Shown here: positions 54,885 to 64,000 of the stretch, one piece after another
Position numbering within the stretch: the first letter of the stretch is position 1
Layout of the letters: every line of letters starts with the position of its first letter
Origin: Acidobacteriota bacterium
Lineage (GTDB): Bacteria > Acidobacteriota > Terriglobia > Terriglobales > Acidobacteriaceae
Assembly: GCA_021793405.1 (NCBI GenBank)
Contig: JAJYSV010000013.1
Span: 1-64,000 of the forward strand
Length of the DNA stretch: 64,000 bases
Direction: 5' to 3'
Translations under genes and position numbers: made by a program
The notes under the pieces: model-generated
The model's database searches: none
Told to the model about the DNA's origin: nothing
Seen by the model: only the letters and a program-made list of their open reading frames with translations

Positions 54885-56513
54885 ATGTACAAAATGAAGG
54901 ACATTGACAGACGATCCGCCTTAAAATTGATGGCCGGCGCCTCTGCCTTGCTCTCGCCTTCTAACTTTAGTTTGCAAGCGCAGTCGGTCAGGAAATCACC
55001 GAATAAACCGAATGTTCTGTTTTTGATGGTCGATCAGCAGCGGTTCGACACCATCGCTGCGCTCGGCAACCGAACCATCTACACACCCCATCTGGATCGT
55101 CTGGTGGATCGCGGATTGGCATTCACCAACACGTATTCCCCCTGTCCGGTGTGCGTGCCCGCGCGGTATTGCATCCGAACCGGTTGTAAACCGCCGACAA
55201 CCAGTATTTTCTGCAACGAGCGAGCACACCCTGCCCCTAACCAGGCGCCGACGATGACAGGTCGATGTGGGCCATATTTGGCCCAAACCATGAAGAATTT
55301 GGGCTACCGTACGTTTGGGATCGGGAAATTCCACACCATTCCGTGGGATGAAGAGTTGGGCTACGATGTGCACCTGCACAGTGAAGAGCTATATAGCACT
55401 CCCGACCAGCGCAAGCGAGACTCTTATGCTTCTTGGATTGCGACCCAGCATTCCGAATTCAACTTTATTGAGGGCTTGATGGGAGAGCGCACAGAGATGT
55501 ACTACATGCCTCAAATGAGTCCGATGCCCGCGGCCGTGACTGTTGAGGGATGGGTTGCGACTCAAGCTGTCGATCAGATCGGTCGGCAGGATAATCGACC
55601 ATACTTCGGCTTCGTGTCGTTCATAGGTCCACATCCTCCATTCGCACCGCCGATCCCATTCAACCGTCTGTATGATCCAGATCGCATGCCCAACCCAGTT
55701 GTAGGAGACCTGGAAAACGACTTCATGGATGAACAAATCCCTTTCATGAACTATGAGGTTTGGGCAAACGATATCGGAGAGTCCCATGCACGCGTTTTAA
55801 AGGCCCGTTATTACGGCGAGATCACCTATATCGATTCCTGCATAGGGCGCATTCTGGATGCGGTCGAACGGCGCGGAGATGCGGAAAACACTGTGATATG
55901 TTTCTTCGCTGACCATGGGGACCACCTAGGCGATCATCATGGCTGGCAAAAGGAGAGCTTTTTTGAAGCATCCTGCCATGTACCGCTACTTGTCAGTTGG
56001 CCCGCGCGACTTCCCGCCGCTCACCGCCGAAACGATTTGGCCTGTCTTACTGACCTCTTTGGAATCGCTACCGGCGCCGCCGGCCACCAGGAGATACGGC
56101 AAGGCAACGATATCCTCGGCGTTACCGCTGGAACTCCTCAAGAACGGCAGGATTTGGTGTGCTTCTATGGAGATCCAGGAAGCAGGCAGTTCAAGGTGAT
56201 GGTCCGCTTCGAGCAGTGGAAGTATATTTTCATGGCCAATGGCGGACGCGAACAGTTATTCCACCTCCAGGACGATCCAAACGAGTTGACTAACGAAGCC
56301 AAGATTCGCAGCGAAATCAAACAGCAACTTTACGGCAAGGCACTGGCGGCATGCCAAACGCCAGAATTGAGAGCCGTGCTGGACGGCGACGGCCTCCGAA
56401 AGCTCCCGTTTCAAGCGAGGCCGCTGCGGCGCATTTATCAGTTCGACAGGTCGCGCGGCATCACGAGTTTTCCGAACAAACCGGAAGACGTTTTGAAGCA
56501 CTGGCATTCCTAA
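54885..56513 (+). CDS. sulfatase, Tat-like signal
   Basis: A 542-residue sulfatase. DRRSALKLMAGASALLSPS is a twin-arginine type signal. The metal site starts at FLMVDQQRFD; the formylglycine motif is C90-V-P-A-R94 (C-x-P-x-R). GIGKFHTIPWD and VICFFADHGDHLGDHHGWQKESFFE with further metal ligands are present. It is longer than the other two intact sulfatases, mainly between residues 100 and 260. The end FPNKPEDVLKHW is duplicated at 49692. The start follows GGAAGGA with about 5 bases spacing. Confidence 0.9.
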   Translation: MYKMKDIDRRSALKLMAGASALLSPSNFSLQAQSVRKSPNKPNVLFLMVDQQRFDTIAALGNRTIYTPHLDRLVDRGLAFTNTYSPCPVCVPARYCIRTGCKPPTTSIFCNERAHPAPNQAPTMTGRCGPYLAQTMKNLGYRTFGIGKFHTIPWDEELGYDVHLHSEELYSTPDQRKRDSYASWIATQHSEFNFIEGLMGERTEMYYMPQMSPMPAAVTVEGWVATQAVDQIGRQDNRPYFGFVSFIGPHPPFAPPIPFNRLYDPDRMPNPVVGDLENDFMDEQIPFMNYEVWANDIGESHARVLKARYYGEITYIDSCIGRILDAVERRGDAENTVICFFADHGDHLGDHHGWQKESFFEASCHVPLLVSWPARLPAAHRRNDLACLTDLFGIATGAAGHQEIRQGNDILGVTAGTPQERQDLVCFYGDPGSRQFKVMVRFEQWKYIFMANGGREQLFHLQDDPNELTNEAKIRSEIKQQLYGKALAACQTPELRAVLDGDGLRKLPFQARPLRRIYQFDRSRGITSFPNKPEDVLKHWHS

Positions 56514-56709
56514 TTCGGCTTACCTATCAACCTGAATCCGGCGTGAAGTATACGATTTCAGACCTTGATCGGCTTCAGTCGGTGAATCTCGCAAAGAATG
56601 TCATTGGCCAGATTTTGCAGCATTTGTACAGCGGCAGTTCCCGGAGGTGCAGAACCGGACGACTCTGCGGACGAGTCAGTTCCCCCCTCGGCAACAGGAA
56701 CAGATTTCC
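56514..56709. other. convergent intergenic region
   Basis: It separates the plus-strand sulfatase from the minus-strand rhamnosidase. No terminator-like hairpin with a T-run and no gene were recognised. A minus-strand frame here has no homology that I can identify. Confidence 0.4.
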
Positions 56710-59700
56710 TTACGCTGGAGACAGGCGCAATGTCACCTTGCGGCGTGGAATGATCCTGACGGGTCCCATCAAACCCGAGAGAGGCAACGGATGAAAGTCT
56801 TTCTCCCGCTCCTTCCACTCTTTTGCACCTTCACTATAAATGTAGGTAGTCTCGCCATAATGCGGAATTAAGTCATCCGGCACCTCTGGAAGAGAATCTA
56901 AACCGGAAACATAATTGATCAGTGTGTTTGTAACTAAGATCTCAATACGATTCATTCCATTCTTCAGCATCCCGGTTATATCCAGTCTGTAGGGTTGCAT
57001 CCAAGCCACTCCAACAGCCCTGTCATTCAGAACCACCTCCGCTATCTCACAAACTTTTCCAAGATCCAGTATTACCTCTAAATCTTGGCCGATGTACGCA
57101 CTCGGAATCTCGAAATCTAGCGTATAGCGTCCCGTTCCCGAAAAATGCTTTGTCAATGGGCTGTCCGTCCACGAGTTCAACCGCGTAAGCTGTTGCACCA
57201 CCTTCTCAAATCGATACCCTTCGAGGATCACATTCCAAGTGCCACCTATCACGTACGGTTCAGGTATCCCCGACACCGTAGTGCTTGCTGTCTTGCTATG
57301 GCCGTTTTCAACAACCGTTATCCGAACCTCGCCATTACGGCTTGCAATACCTTCAACCTGCTGGTCCGACAGGCCCCTTACCTCCTCCAGACTTGCCTCA
57401 CTCAGGTGAGCCTGCGGAGGCCTCGATCTAAATAAAAAGAACGTTGAGGCATAAGGAGGCAAATCGATTGGAATCTCTACGCCCTTCGCGCTAGTTGTAT
57501 AAATAACAACAGGGTCAATCTTGCCTGTCATCGGATCCCAACGCTCGGGGATTTTTCCGGGAACTCGGAACGTGATGATCGCACGGCTCGCGTCCGACTG
57601 TAAGTTAGTAACAAAGTAGATGTCATCGAGTCCCAGCCGACGATGTAGGAATGTAAGCCCATTGCTCGGTTGATTCCCCGAAAATGCAAAATCTGGATCT
57701 AGATGATCTTTTAGTGCAATTATCAGCGCCTGCTGCGATGAGGTTGATGGAGGTGATGACTGCTGTTTTTGACTGGTTGGATCGAAAAGACGCTCGGTAG
57801 TTTCGTAATCCGGAATCTTATAGTTAGCAATATAGTATGTCTGGCCACCCCGCGGATGAACTTTTCCACTACCGTCCGGCCCGAACAGTTCACTCACGAT
57901 CAGTTTGACCCTGGCGTCGTGTTCAATGCAGTTGGTCAGCCCGACGGATGTGGACGGTAACTCGTCTAGCGCAATCACAAAGCCGCCCTCGAGCGCAAAC
58001 TGCCGTATAATTTCCATAGTTGCCACCGGCACGGATGTTGTGCGTGGCAAAACAAGAAAACGATAGCTGAGGTCTCGGATCTTGATTTGCGAGTCAGCAA
58101 TCACAGCGTGGTTCTGCAGAACATCGTCATTTACAGGATCAAAGTCGTATCCGTTTGTAACTAGGATCTGTCCTACATCCCCGTAGGGCATCACTCTGCG
58201 CTCATTATTAAACAGTACCTTTTCGGTCCACACGGTTGACTGCGGAGAATAGACAAGAACGTCTGCTGCAAACTCGCCTTGGCGTAATAGAAAACAGCAC
58301 CGAGCTATATACTCGGACAAGCAATGATAATACTTCCACCACGTGTTCCAATGACTGATCCGGTTGGCCCATGGAACGTCTCTGGATGGCGCCACATGCA
58401 TCTCTGGAGAGTAAAGGTATCCATGATTGTAGAACTGGGTTACTCCATCACGGAGAAACGCGTCAGTTGCAATCTTCATCTCCTCTAAGGTAGTGCGGTA
58501 ACGTTGCGGGTGGAGGAACGTATAAGCTTCTGCAGAGATAATTCTGCGACCATAGAGATGACCTCCAGCGGCAACCGCCTTGCGGGGATCTGTTACTACC
58601 GCAAAGCGAGACGTCGTTACTTCCATTTCAGGGCGTGGAGTCATCCCCGCCCCCTGGATAAGCTCTTCCGTAAATCGATAATATGGCTGAATCCTAGCCT
58701 GGATGCTATGCGAGTTACACCAATCAATAAAAGTCCTGAAAGTTGCTTGTAGTCCAAGCCATCCCAAAAAGTCATTTACATCGTAGCGTACCTTTGGAGT
58801 GAGTTCTCCAATGTCCCACCAAATTCCTGGTAAATACCGCTTCAGGTCGTAGCTCTTGTATACTAAGAAGTCATTGAGTGCAGCATTGCTCCAGTGTATG
58901 GTCCCCGGGATCACCATAATTTCAAAGCTGTCGCAAAATAAAGTATCTACAGTTCTGCCGAACTCAAAGCCTGAAGAGTGATAAAGTGCCCCTCCCAGAT
59001 AGTCGCAGTAGTCTCTCATCGCATCTACGCTGAAATGATCTACAACCCATTGTTGCCTGGAAAAATTCTGGGTTGTAGCACACTGCTCGCCGGTATACTT
59101 CAAGCGAAATGCCATGATTCTCCAGTTTCCTTCAGGGATCTTCCATTGCAGCTTGTTGTCGTACGCTTCGCTTGTCAGATCCGTCAAAGAATCGGGATCG
59201 AGTTGCTCATCTATGATCCTCGCCGCAACCACTGCAACAATTTGATTTTCATCTGGAGCATCTGAGTGAAAAGTTGGATCTATATCGAAGTGACCTTTCA
59301 AAGGAGGCTTATATGCGGGCAGTTCCTTATGGTAGCTATATGGACCGCGTACATCTTCCCATGCGTGCGTCAATACCTTGCTGCGTTGTGTTGAAGGCAC
59401 CCAGAAACCACCGAATTTCCATCCGGGGCAGAAGGTAATCGCCACGTCCATGTCTCTTTTCCCGGCTTCCCGGATTGCATGATTCACCATATCGAGGAAC
59501 TCTCGGGAGAGATAGTCGATATTGCCTTGGGCGTACATCCCCCAAGGGGTCATGATCTCAACTCCACCCATTCCCTGCTGGTGCATCTGCTCTAATTGCC
59601 AGGTGATTCCATCCTCCGTAACCGCATTTCCAGGCCACCACCAGCGAGTATGGGGCCGATAACTGCGGGTGGGATTAAGCCAACCGTATGTAAGAGACTG

Positions 59701-59850
59701 TAAAGTTTCGGCTCCAGGTTCTGCCAAACTGTCTGATGAGGCTGATCCAGTTGCCGCCAGCAGCCAATCGCCTGATATATGAAGCATTTTTCCAAAAGCG
59801 GCAGCTTTCGCAAGACCTTGGAGAAATATACGGCGTGTGTATTTGGACAT
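56710..59850 (-). CDS. secreted GH106-like alpha-L-rhamnosidase
   Basis: A 1046-residue exported enzyme with a twin-arginine-like signal (YTRRIFLQGLAKAAAFG). It matches glycoside hydrolase family 106: RPHTRWWWPGNAVTEDGI, QGMGGVEIMTPWG and DVAITFCPGW in the barrel, then a middle region with DTLFCDSFEI. A C-terminal beta-sandwich has GRYTLDFEIPSAYIGQD and LNDRAVGVAWMQPYRLD, as in the family's galactose-binding-like domain. Start ATG at 59850 follows GGGAGGT; a frame 12 residues longer exists. It would remove terminal L-rhamnose. Flanked by sulfatases on both sides. Confidence 0.85.
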   Translation of the reverse strand: MSKYTRRIFLQGLAKAAAFGKMLHISGDWLLAATGSASSDSLAEPGAETLQSLTYGWLNPTRSYRPHTRWWWPGNAVTEDGITWQLEQMHQQGMGGVEIMTPWGMYAQGNIDYLSREFLDMVNHAIREAGKRDMDVAITFCPGWKFGGFWVPSTQRSKVLTHAWEDVRGPYSYHKELPAYKPPLKGHFDIDPTFHSDAPDENQIVAVVAARIIDEQLDPDSLTDLTSEAYDNKLQWKIPEGNWRIMAFRLKYTGEQCATTQNFSRQQWVVDHFSVDAMRDYCDYLGGALYHSSGFEFGRTVDTLFCDSFEIMVIPGTIHWSNAALNDFLVYKSYDLKRYLPGIWWDIGELTPKVRYDVNDFLGWLGLQATFRTFIDWCNSHSIQARIQPYYRFTEELIQGAGMTPRPEMEVTTSRFAVVTDPRKAVAAGGHLYGRRIISAEAYTFLHPQRYRTTLEEMKIATDAFLRDGVTQFYNHGYLYSPEMHVAPSRDVPWANRISHWNTWWKYYHCLSEYIARCCFLLRQGEFAADVLVYSPQSTVWTEKVLFNNERRVMPYGDVGQILVTNGYDFDPVNDDVLQNHAVIADSQIKIRDLSYRFLVLPRTTSVPVATMEIIRQFALEGGFVIALDELPSTSVGLTNCIEHDARVKLIVSELFGPDGSGKVHPRGGQTYYIANYKIPDYETTERLFDPTSQKQQSSPPSTSSQQALIIALKDHLDPDFAFSGNQPSNGLTFLHRRLGLDDIYFVTNLQSDASRAIITFRVPGKIPERWDPMTGKIDPVVIYTTSAKGVEIPIDLPPYASTFFLFRSRPPQAHLSEASLEEVRGLSDQQVEGIASRNGEVRITVVENGHSKTASTTVSGIPEPYVIGGTWNVILEGYRFEKVVQQLTRLNSWTDSPLTKHFSGTGRYTLDFEIPSAYIGQDLEVILDLGKVCEIAEVVLNDRAVGVAWMQPYRLDITGMLKNGMNRIEILVTNTLINYVSGLDSLPEVPDDLIPHYGETTYIYSEGAKEWKEREKDFHPLPLSGLMGPVRIIPRRKVTLRLSPA

Positions 59851-60164
59851 GTCAAACCTCCCACGAAGTGTTGGGCAGTTATGCATTGCTATCTTGGCGG
59901 TCGAGGGTTCGGGTCCAGGTTGAGCGGGGCGATGGGCTCCCGCCGAGGTTATGCGGAGCGGAAAGGTGCAGCGATTCCTGATCCAAGCATGCTACGAGGA
60001 AATCCTTGTCGGTCCCGATCATATCCTTCGCCATCGCCCTGTCTGGATTGTGCGAACAAGCCAGCTCCTCTTGCAAGAAGTCAAGCCCACGCATTGGTCC
60101 TTACATCGCGAGATGCTAAACGCTCCTCAAGTGACGCTCAAAAGAGAGGCGGACACATCATCGA
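59851..60164. other. intergenic with an unassigned open frame
   Basis: About 310 bases separate the rhamnosidase start from the next sulfatase's stop. A minus-strand open frame at 59879-60094 (starting MRGLDFLQEELACSHNPD) shows no family that I recognise and lacks a good ribosome site. No clear promoter or hairpin was found. Confidence 0.4.
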
Positions 60165-61640
60165 TCAGTTCCTACCCACCGGAGGGGCGAGATTCGGATG
60201 CTTTGATGCCCACGTCAGATATTCCGGCACCGTGCGGAACGTCCTGTAGTCGAAGAGCCTGCCGCCGTCCTCCACCGGAGCCGTCCAATCCAGGCTCCAC
60301 GAATCCCCCTCGCGCGCCATCCACGTCAGTAACCTCTGGTCTAACTCGTCCCGAACCGTCTTTGCCGATGCATCCTCCACAAGATTGTTCATCTCGTAAG
60401 GGTCCTTTTCAAGGTCGTAGAGGAGCCAAGGGCCTGATTCCCATCTCGCATACATGTACCGCTCCGTCCGGATGCCGCGCCACGCATGCTCCACGCCTCC
60501 GGCATGGTAAGGGCCGAATATCTGGAAAAACGCCGCATCGGAGCCCTTCTCTCTCTTTCCAGTAACGATTTCGGATTGATCCGTTCCCTGCATGTCCGTT
60601 GGAACAGGAAGCCCGCACAGTGATAGCAAGGTGGGAGCGAAATCGACATGCGAAATAAGGGCGTCGGTCTTGCGCCCAGACGGGATCAGGCCCGGGCAAC
60701 GCATAATCCCAGGCACACGGATCGATTCCTCCCATGGCTTTCGCTTTAAGATTTTCCCCTGTGATCCAAGCATGTTGCCGTGGTCGGAAGAGAACAGCAC
60801 GATCGTGTTCTCTTCCAGTCCAAGCTCGTGTAAAGTGCGCTGCACCAGACCCACCTGGTCGTCGATCGCTGTGATCGCCGCATAATAGGCGGCAATCTCC
60901 TTGCGACCTGCGCCTCGCACACCCTCAACCCAGTTCGGCTCCATGGTCAGATTCTTAGGATCGTAGAGGTCGAGGTACTTCTGCGGCGCGATGTACGGGT
61001 CATGCGGAGCGCCTATGGCGAGCATCAGGAAAAACGGTCGGTCCTGCGACTCGTAGAGAAACTCAATCGCCAGCTGCGTCCAGAACTCCGGCTCGTATTG
61101 CTCGGTCACAATCGGCACATTCTCATCGCGGAAGTACCAGTTGTAAAAGTAGTTGTGATTACATTCGTTCGCCGCCCAGTGCTGGAACCCGTGACGCCTG
61201 CGCCCTGGCGGAACATATCCGGGAAAACGTGGGCCTCCGTCCAGATGCCATTTCCCCACGTATCCGGTTCGGTACCCGGCCTGAGAAAACAAGTCGCCCA
61301 TTGTAATCTTGGATTCATCCAGGCGTAGATCGTTGGCAACCATCCCCGTCCGGCTGGTGTACGTGCCGGTCAGCATCACAGACCGTGCCGGGCAGCATAC
61401 CGGGGTGTTGGCAAGCGTGTTCCGCATCAGAATACCTTCCGAGGCCAGTCGATCCAGATGGGGAGTCTGAACATCGGGATTGCCCATGCACCCGAGCGCT
61501 TGCCCCCTCCATTCGTCGGGAAGAATAAATATGACATTGGGCGGACGCTTCGCGTCCGTTCGTGTCTCAGCAATGCTATGCGGCAATCCCACGCTCGCGA
61601 ATGCCCCGGCTGCCCCCTTCATGAATTTGCGCCGATCCAT
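60165..61640 (-). CDS. sulfatase, Tat-exported
   Basis: A 491-residue sulfatase. DRRKFMKGAAGAFASVG is a twin-arginine signal. The metal site is IFILPDEWRGQALG, with Glu at the position usually held by the second Asp (PDE). The formylglycine motif is C82-C83-P84-A85-R86. GYVGKWHLDGG and VLFSSDHGNMLGSQG follow, with the C-terminal RGIRTERYMYARWESGP. It resembles iduronate-2-sulfatase-like members, but substrate choice is not readable. It lies 17 bases after the TonB receptor gene on the same strand, so the two are probably co-transcribed. Confidence 0.9.
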   Translation of the reverse strand: MDRRKFMKGAAGAFASVGLPHSIAETRTDAKRPPNVIFILPDEWRGQALGCMGNPDVQTPHLDRLASEGILMRNTLANTPVCCPARSVMLTGTYTSRTGMVANDLRLDESKITMGDLFSQAGYRTGYVGKWHLDGGPRFPGYVPPGRRRHGFQHWAANECNHNYFYNWYFRDENVPIVTEQYEPEFWTQLAIEFLYESQDRPFFLMLAIGAPHDPYIAPQKYLDLYDPKNLTMEPNWVEGVRGAGRKEIAAYYAAITAIDDQVGLVQRTLHELGLEENTIVLFSSDHGNMLGSQGKILKRKPWEESIRVPGIMRCPGLIPSGRKTDALISHVDFAPTLLSLCGLPVPTDMQGTDQSEIVTGKREKGSDAAFFQIFGPYHAGGVEHAWRGIRTERYMYARWESGPWLLYDLEKDPYEMNNLVEDASAKTVRDELDQRLLTWMAREGDSWSLDWTAPVEDGGRLFDYRTFRTVPEYLTWASKHPNLAPPVGRN

Positions 61641-61657
61641 AAGTGCTTGCTCCTGTC

Positions 61658-64000
61658 CTAGAATTGATATTGCAAGGAAAATTCAGCAATCCGCGGATCA
61701 GCAGCGCTGATTACCTGACCGTAGGTGCCTGAGCCGAAGTTAGTCGACACAGTCGCGAAATTTGTATGGTTAAATATATTGAATAGCTCTCCTCTAAATT
61801 GAATGCTGTGTTGCTGTGTGATATGAAATGTTTTATACAGCGCCATATCGAAGTCGATAGTGCCGGGACCAAGGATGGAGCCGACGGATGCATTGCCAAA
61901 ATAGCCAGCCGCAGGTGCGGAAAACGCCGCCGTATTGAACCATTCAGCTACCTTCTTCGGCCCTTTGATTGGCAAACCTGTCACATTCGGTCGAGTTGCC
62001 AGTCCTTGGTCAGCTACGCTCAGTCCTGGATCCAGCGATGATCCACTTTGTACGGTAGTGATATCCGAATACTGCCAACCTCCCAAGATAAGTTGCTCAA
62101 TTGTGGAAGCGCTATGGAGTCCTGGCAAAGTCCATATCGCACTCAATGAGAATACTTGTGGAGTGTTGAGCAGTGAGTTCCCGTAGTTGCGTGACATGTT
62201 ATAGGAGTTTTGTACCACAGCACTCCCTCCAAAAATGCCGGTCCCATCCACGTCGGCGAGATCGTGCTGCCAGGTATACGCTGCGCTCAAGTACAGATTA
62301 TTACCCGCCCTGTGGGTCAGACTGGCCTCAAGAGCATCCCAATAGCCAACTCCTTCCGAGGTTCTAGTTGTAATCGCGCCATAGCCCTGGTATGGCCCAT
62401 AAACGTATGGAAACACAGTACCGCTGTTAATGATTGGGTTATAGTCGTAGGAGCCATCAGGGAGTGGCTGATTGTAATTCAGGTTCGCAGAAAGGTGACG
62501 GGCAATATTTCCAGCTCCCGCTACTGACAAGACCCAGTTATTTGCTAACTGACGCTGCACGCTCAGGCTGTAACTCTGGATTTGCGCGGGCTGTAGGGCG
62601 AGAGCTTGACTTACCAATGGCGAGGCTCCAGCAGGCTTTACTTGAGCACCAACTGCATTCGGGAAGGATGGATTGATTAAGGTAAGGCTTTGCACGAACG
62701 GTGGATTATTCGAGCAGGTATAGCTGCAGTCATACCCAGTCGGGACTCGAGTGTATGCGATTCCGTATCCGCCTCGTATCGAGGTCGTGCCATCGCCGAA
62801 AACATCGTATGCAAAGCCGATCGTGGGGGCCCAAAAGTTTGCATGGACGCTGGAAAAATTCAACGGGACTCCATTGACCCCGTTAAAGATCAGACCGTTG
62901 GTTGGGCTGTAATTCGCTGTCGGTGTAATCGTACCATTCGGGTTTACGATTGGAGCCTGGTCCAAGGAGTAAGTCGCTGGATCAAAGATGGTCTCAGTGT
63001 TTCGGAGCGTATGCGGAAGCGGCTCCCAAAGGAATCGGAAACCGCCCGATAGGGTCAGTCGCGGGGTCAACTTCCAGGTATCCTGTACCCATGGAGAAAC
63101 AATAGGATAATACATGTATGGTCTGGTTTCCGTATTCGCTTGTGTGAGCGTCGCCGCATATCCCAGAAGATAGTCGGCAATTGGATTGCCGGTAGTGGCT
63201 CCGGTGAAAGTCCACAGACCATTGCTGGCTGATGCATCCGTCTGCCGCTTCAGGCCGTAGTAGTAGCTGAAACCAAGCTGCAAGTAATGTTTCCCGTGCA
63301 GCCAACTCCAGTCATCGGAAATCGTTAAATCCAGATTGCTATTACCGATGAGTGGCAGGCCGGTGGCGGCGCCAAAGGGGGCCCAGCCACCGGAAAAATT
63401 TATTTCTGGAAGGCGATCGGTCCCGAGCCCGGTCGTATAAGGGACAGTTTGAGAATAGCCTGGCAATTGACTCAATAATGAAATGCCCTCTTGTGTGAGG
63501 CTGACTACACGATGGTTCATTGCGACGCTAGTGTTATTGATCATGTTGGGTGAGAGGGTAGCCGTGAACGCAACCTGAGTAAGATAATCGGGCCATTTTA
63601 CGTTCTCTCTGCTCGTGCTGAATGGAGGACCGAGATAGGCGTTATCTGAGTAGAGGGTATTCGCGTGTTCTCCAATATATTCCGCTGTTAGTCGATACTT
63701 CTGGGTAAAATATTGGTCTACTTTTATCTGATCGTTGCGCTGGGCATTGATTTGCGGAACGGTATTCAGATAATTGTCGAATCCACCTGCGAGGTTGTTT
63801 GGAAGTGGAGCCATGGCATTCATGAGCGTAACAGCCTGCGGGACCAACCTGCTTGAAGGGATGATATTGCCAGGGAAGGGAAGATGAGTGGCTGGATCGA
63901 TGATGGGCGTTGAGGTTGAGCTGAAGTTCCCGTCACGCTCCTGAGTAGTCGGAGATGCGCCACGGATAACGGAACCGATGTGAACCGGACTCCACTGTTG
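61658..64000 (-). CDS. Oar-like TonB-dependent receptor, N-terminus beyond window
   Basis: The last 780 residues of a large outer-membrane receptor; the frame stays open to the window edge at 64000. It begins in the visible part with QQWSPVHIGSVIRGASPT and runs through beta-barrel sequence, ending in ADPRIAEFSLQYQF, the aromatic C-terminus for barrel insertion. RGELFNIFNHTNFA near the end is shared with the receptor at 49786-53160 (RGEFFNAFNHTNFG). The signal peptide, regulatory-like domain and plug must lie outside the window. It pairs with the downstream sulfatase. Confidence 0.88.
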   Translation of the reverse strand, partial: QQWSPVHIGSVIRGASPTTQERDGNFSSTSTPIIDPATHLPFPGNIIPSSRLVPQAVTLMNAMAPLPNNLAGGFDNYLNTVPQINAQRNDQIKVDQYFTQKYRLTAEYIGEHANTLYSDNAYLGPPFSTSRENVKWPDYLTQVAFTATLSPNMINNTSVAMNHRVVSLTQEGISLLSQLPGYSQTVPYTTGLGTDRLPEINFSGGWAPFGAATGLPLIGNSNLDLTISDDWSWLHGKHYLQLGFSYYYGLKRQTDASASNGLWTFTGATTGNPIADYLLGYAATLTQANTETRPYMYYPIVSPWVQDTWKLTPRLTLSGGFRFLWEPLPHTLRNTETIFDPATYSLDQAPIVNPNGTITPTANYSPTNGLIFNGVNGVPLNFSSVHANFWAPTIGFAYDVFGDGTTSIRGGYGIAYTRVPTGYDCSYTCSNNPPFVQSLTLINPSFPNAVGAQVKPAGASPLVSQALALQPAQIQSYSLSVQRQLANNWVLSVAGAGNIARHLSANLNYNQPLPDGSYDYNPIINSGTVFPYVYGPYQGYGAITTRTSEGVGYWDALEASLTHRAGNNLYLSAAYTWQHDLADVDGTGIFGGSAVVQNSYNMSRNYGNSLLNTPQVFSLSAIWTLPGLHSASTIEQLILGGWQYSDITTVQSGSSLDPGLSVADQGLATRPNVTGLPIKGPKKVAEWFNTAAFSAPAAGYFGNASVGSILGPGTIDFDMALYKTFHITQQHSIQFRGELFNIFNHTNFATVSTNFGSGTYGQVISAADPRIAEFSLQYQF

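Noticed and set aside
56558-56818. 86-codon minus-strand frame at the rhamnosidase 3' end
   Set aside because: It overlaps the end of the rhamnosidase in another frame. The rhamnosidase already has a normal C-terminus.
59879-60094. 71-codon minus-strand frame upstream of the rhamnosidase
   Set aside because: Nothing recognisable in the translation, no ribosome site, and the opposite strand has similar open frames.

Overview
The window looks like chromosomal DNA of an acidobacterium, probably class Terriglobia (subdivision 1). The signs are a VWFA-related secreted protein of the acidobacterial type, two very large Oar-like TonB-dependent receptors with no SusD partner, a DUF1015 protein, and short dispersed hairpin repeats between genes. 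The assignment is by inference, because no rRNA or other marker gene is present.

Layout. 0-6.4 kb: a secreted VWA protein (-), then DUF1015, a cell-wall amidase, a GerMN lipoprotein-like protein, glutamate racemase and FabI enoyl-ACP reductase, all on +. The middle genes are coupled by overlapping stop and start codons. 6.6-8.7 kb: tsaE and the NAD(P)HX repair gene nnr (-). 8.8-10.2 kb: a frameshifted gene and a Phd/YefM-PIN toxin-antitoxin pair. 10.3-16.7 kb: an aromatic amino acid cluster on -, in transcription order trpC, trpF, trpB, trpA, chorismate mutase, DAHP synthase, tyrA. It is interrupted by several small repeat elements, and one of them sits inside a duplicated trpF-trpB junction. 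17.1-17.6 kb: a DUF892 ferritin-like stress protein. 18.0-27.3 kb: an MdtABC-type RND efflux operon with two tandem permeases and a NodT-type outer-membrane lipoprotein. 27.4-34.7 kb: an amino acid permease and a CocE-type hydrolase (+), then a GlmS-like isomerase, an MFS transporter and an amidohydrolase lipoprotein (-). 34.9-38.9 kb: a TetR-HlyD-ABC-ABC export operon.

39.0-64.0 kb is a carbohydrate-degradation island. It holds a GH92-like mannosidase, a Gfo/Idh/MocA oxidoreductase, an unclassified secreted putative glycosidase, a GH79-like glucuronidase, a truncated sulfatase, a GH127-like arabinofuranosidase, an Oar-like TonB receptor, two sulfatases, a GH106-like rhamnosidase, a third intact sulfatase, and a second TonB receptor cut by the window edge. 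Parts of this island are visibly richer in A/T than the first 38 kb and it carries gene remnants, which suggests acquisition and rearrangement. Together these genes could take apart a sulfated polymer containing rhamnose, uronic acid and arabinose, with Oar-like receptors importing the fragments. This is the best candidate for an undescribed system in the window. Its substrate is inferred from enzyme families only.
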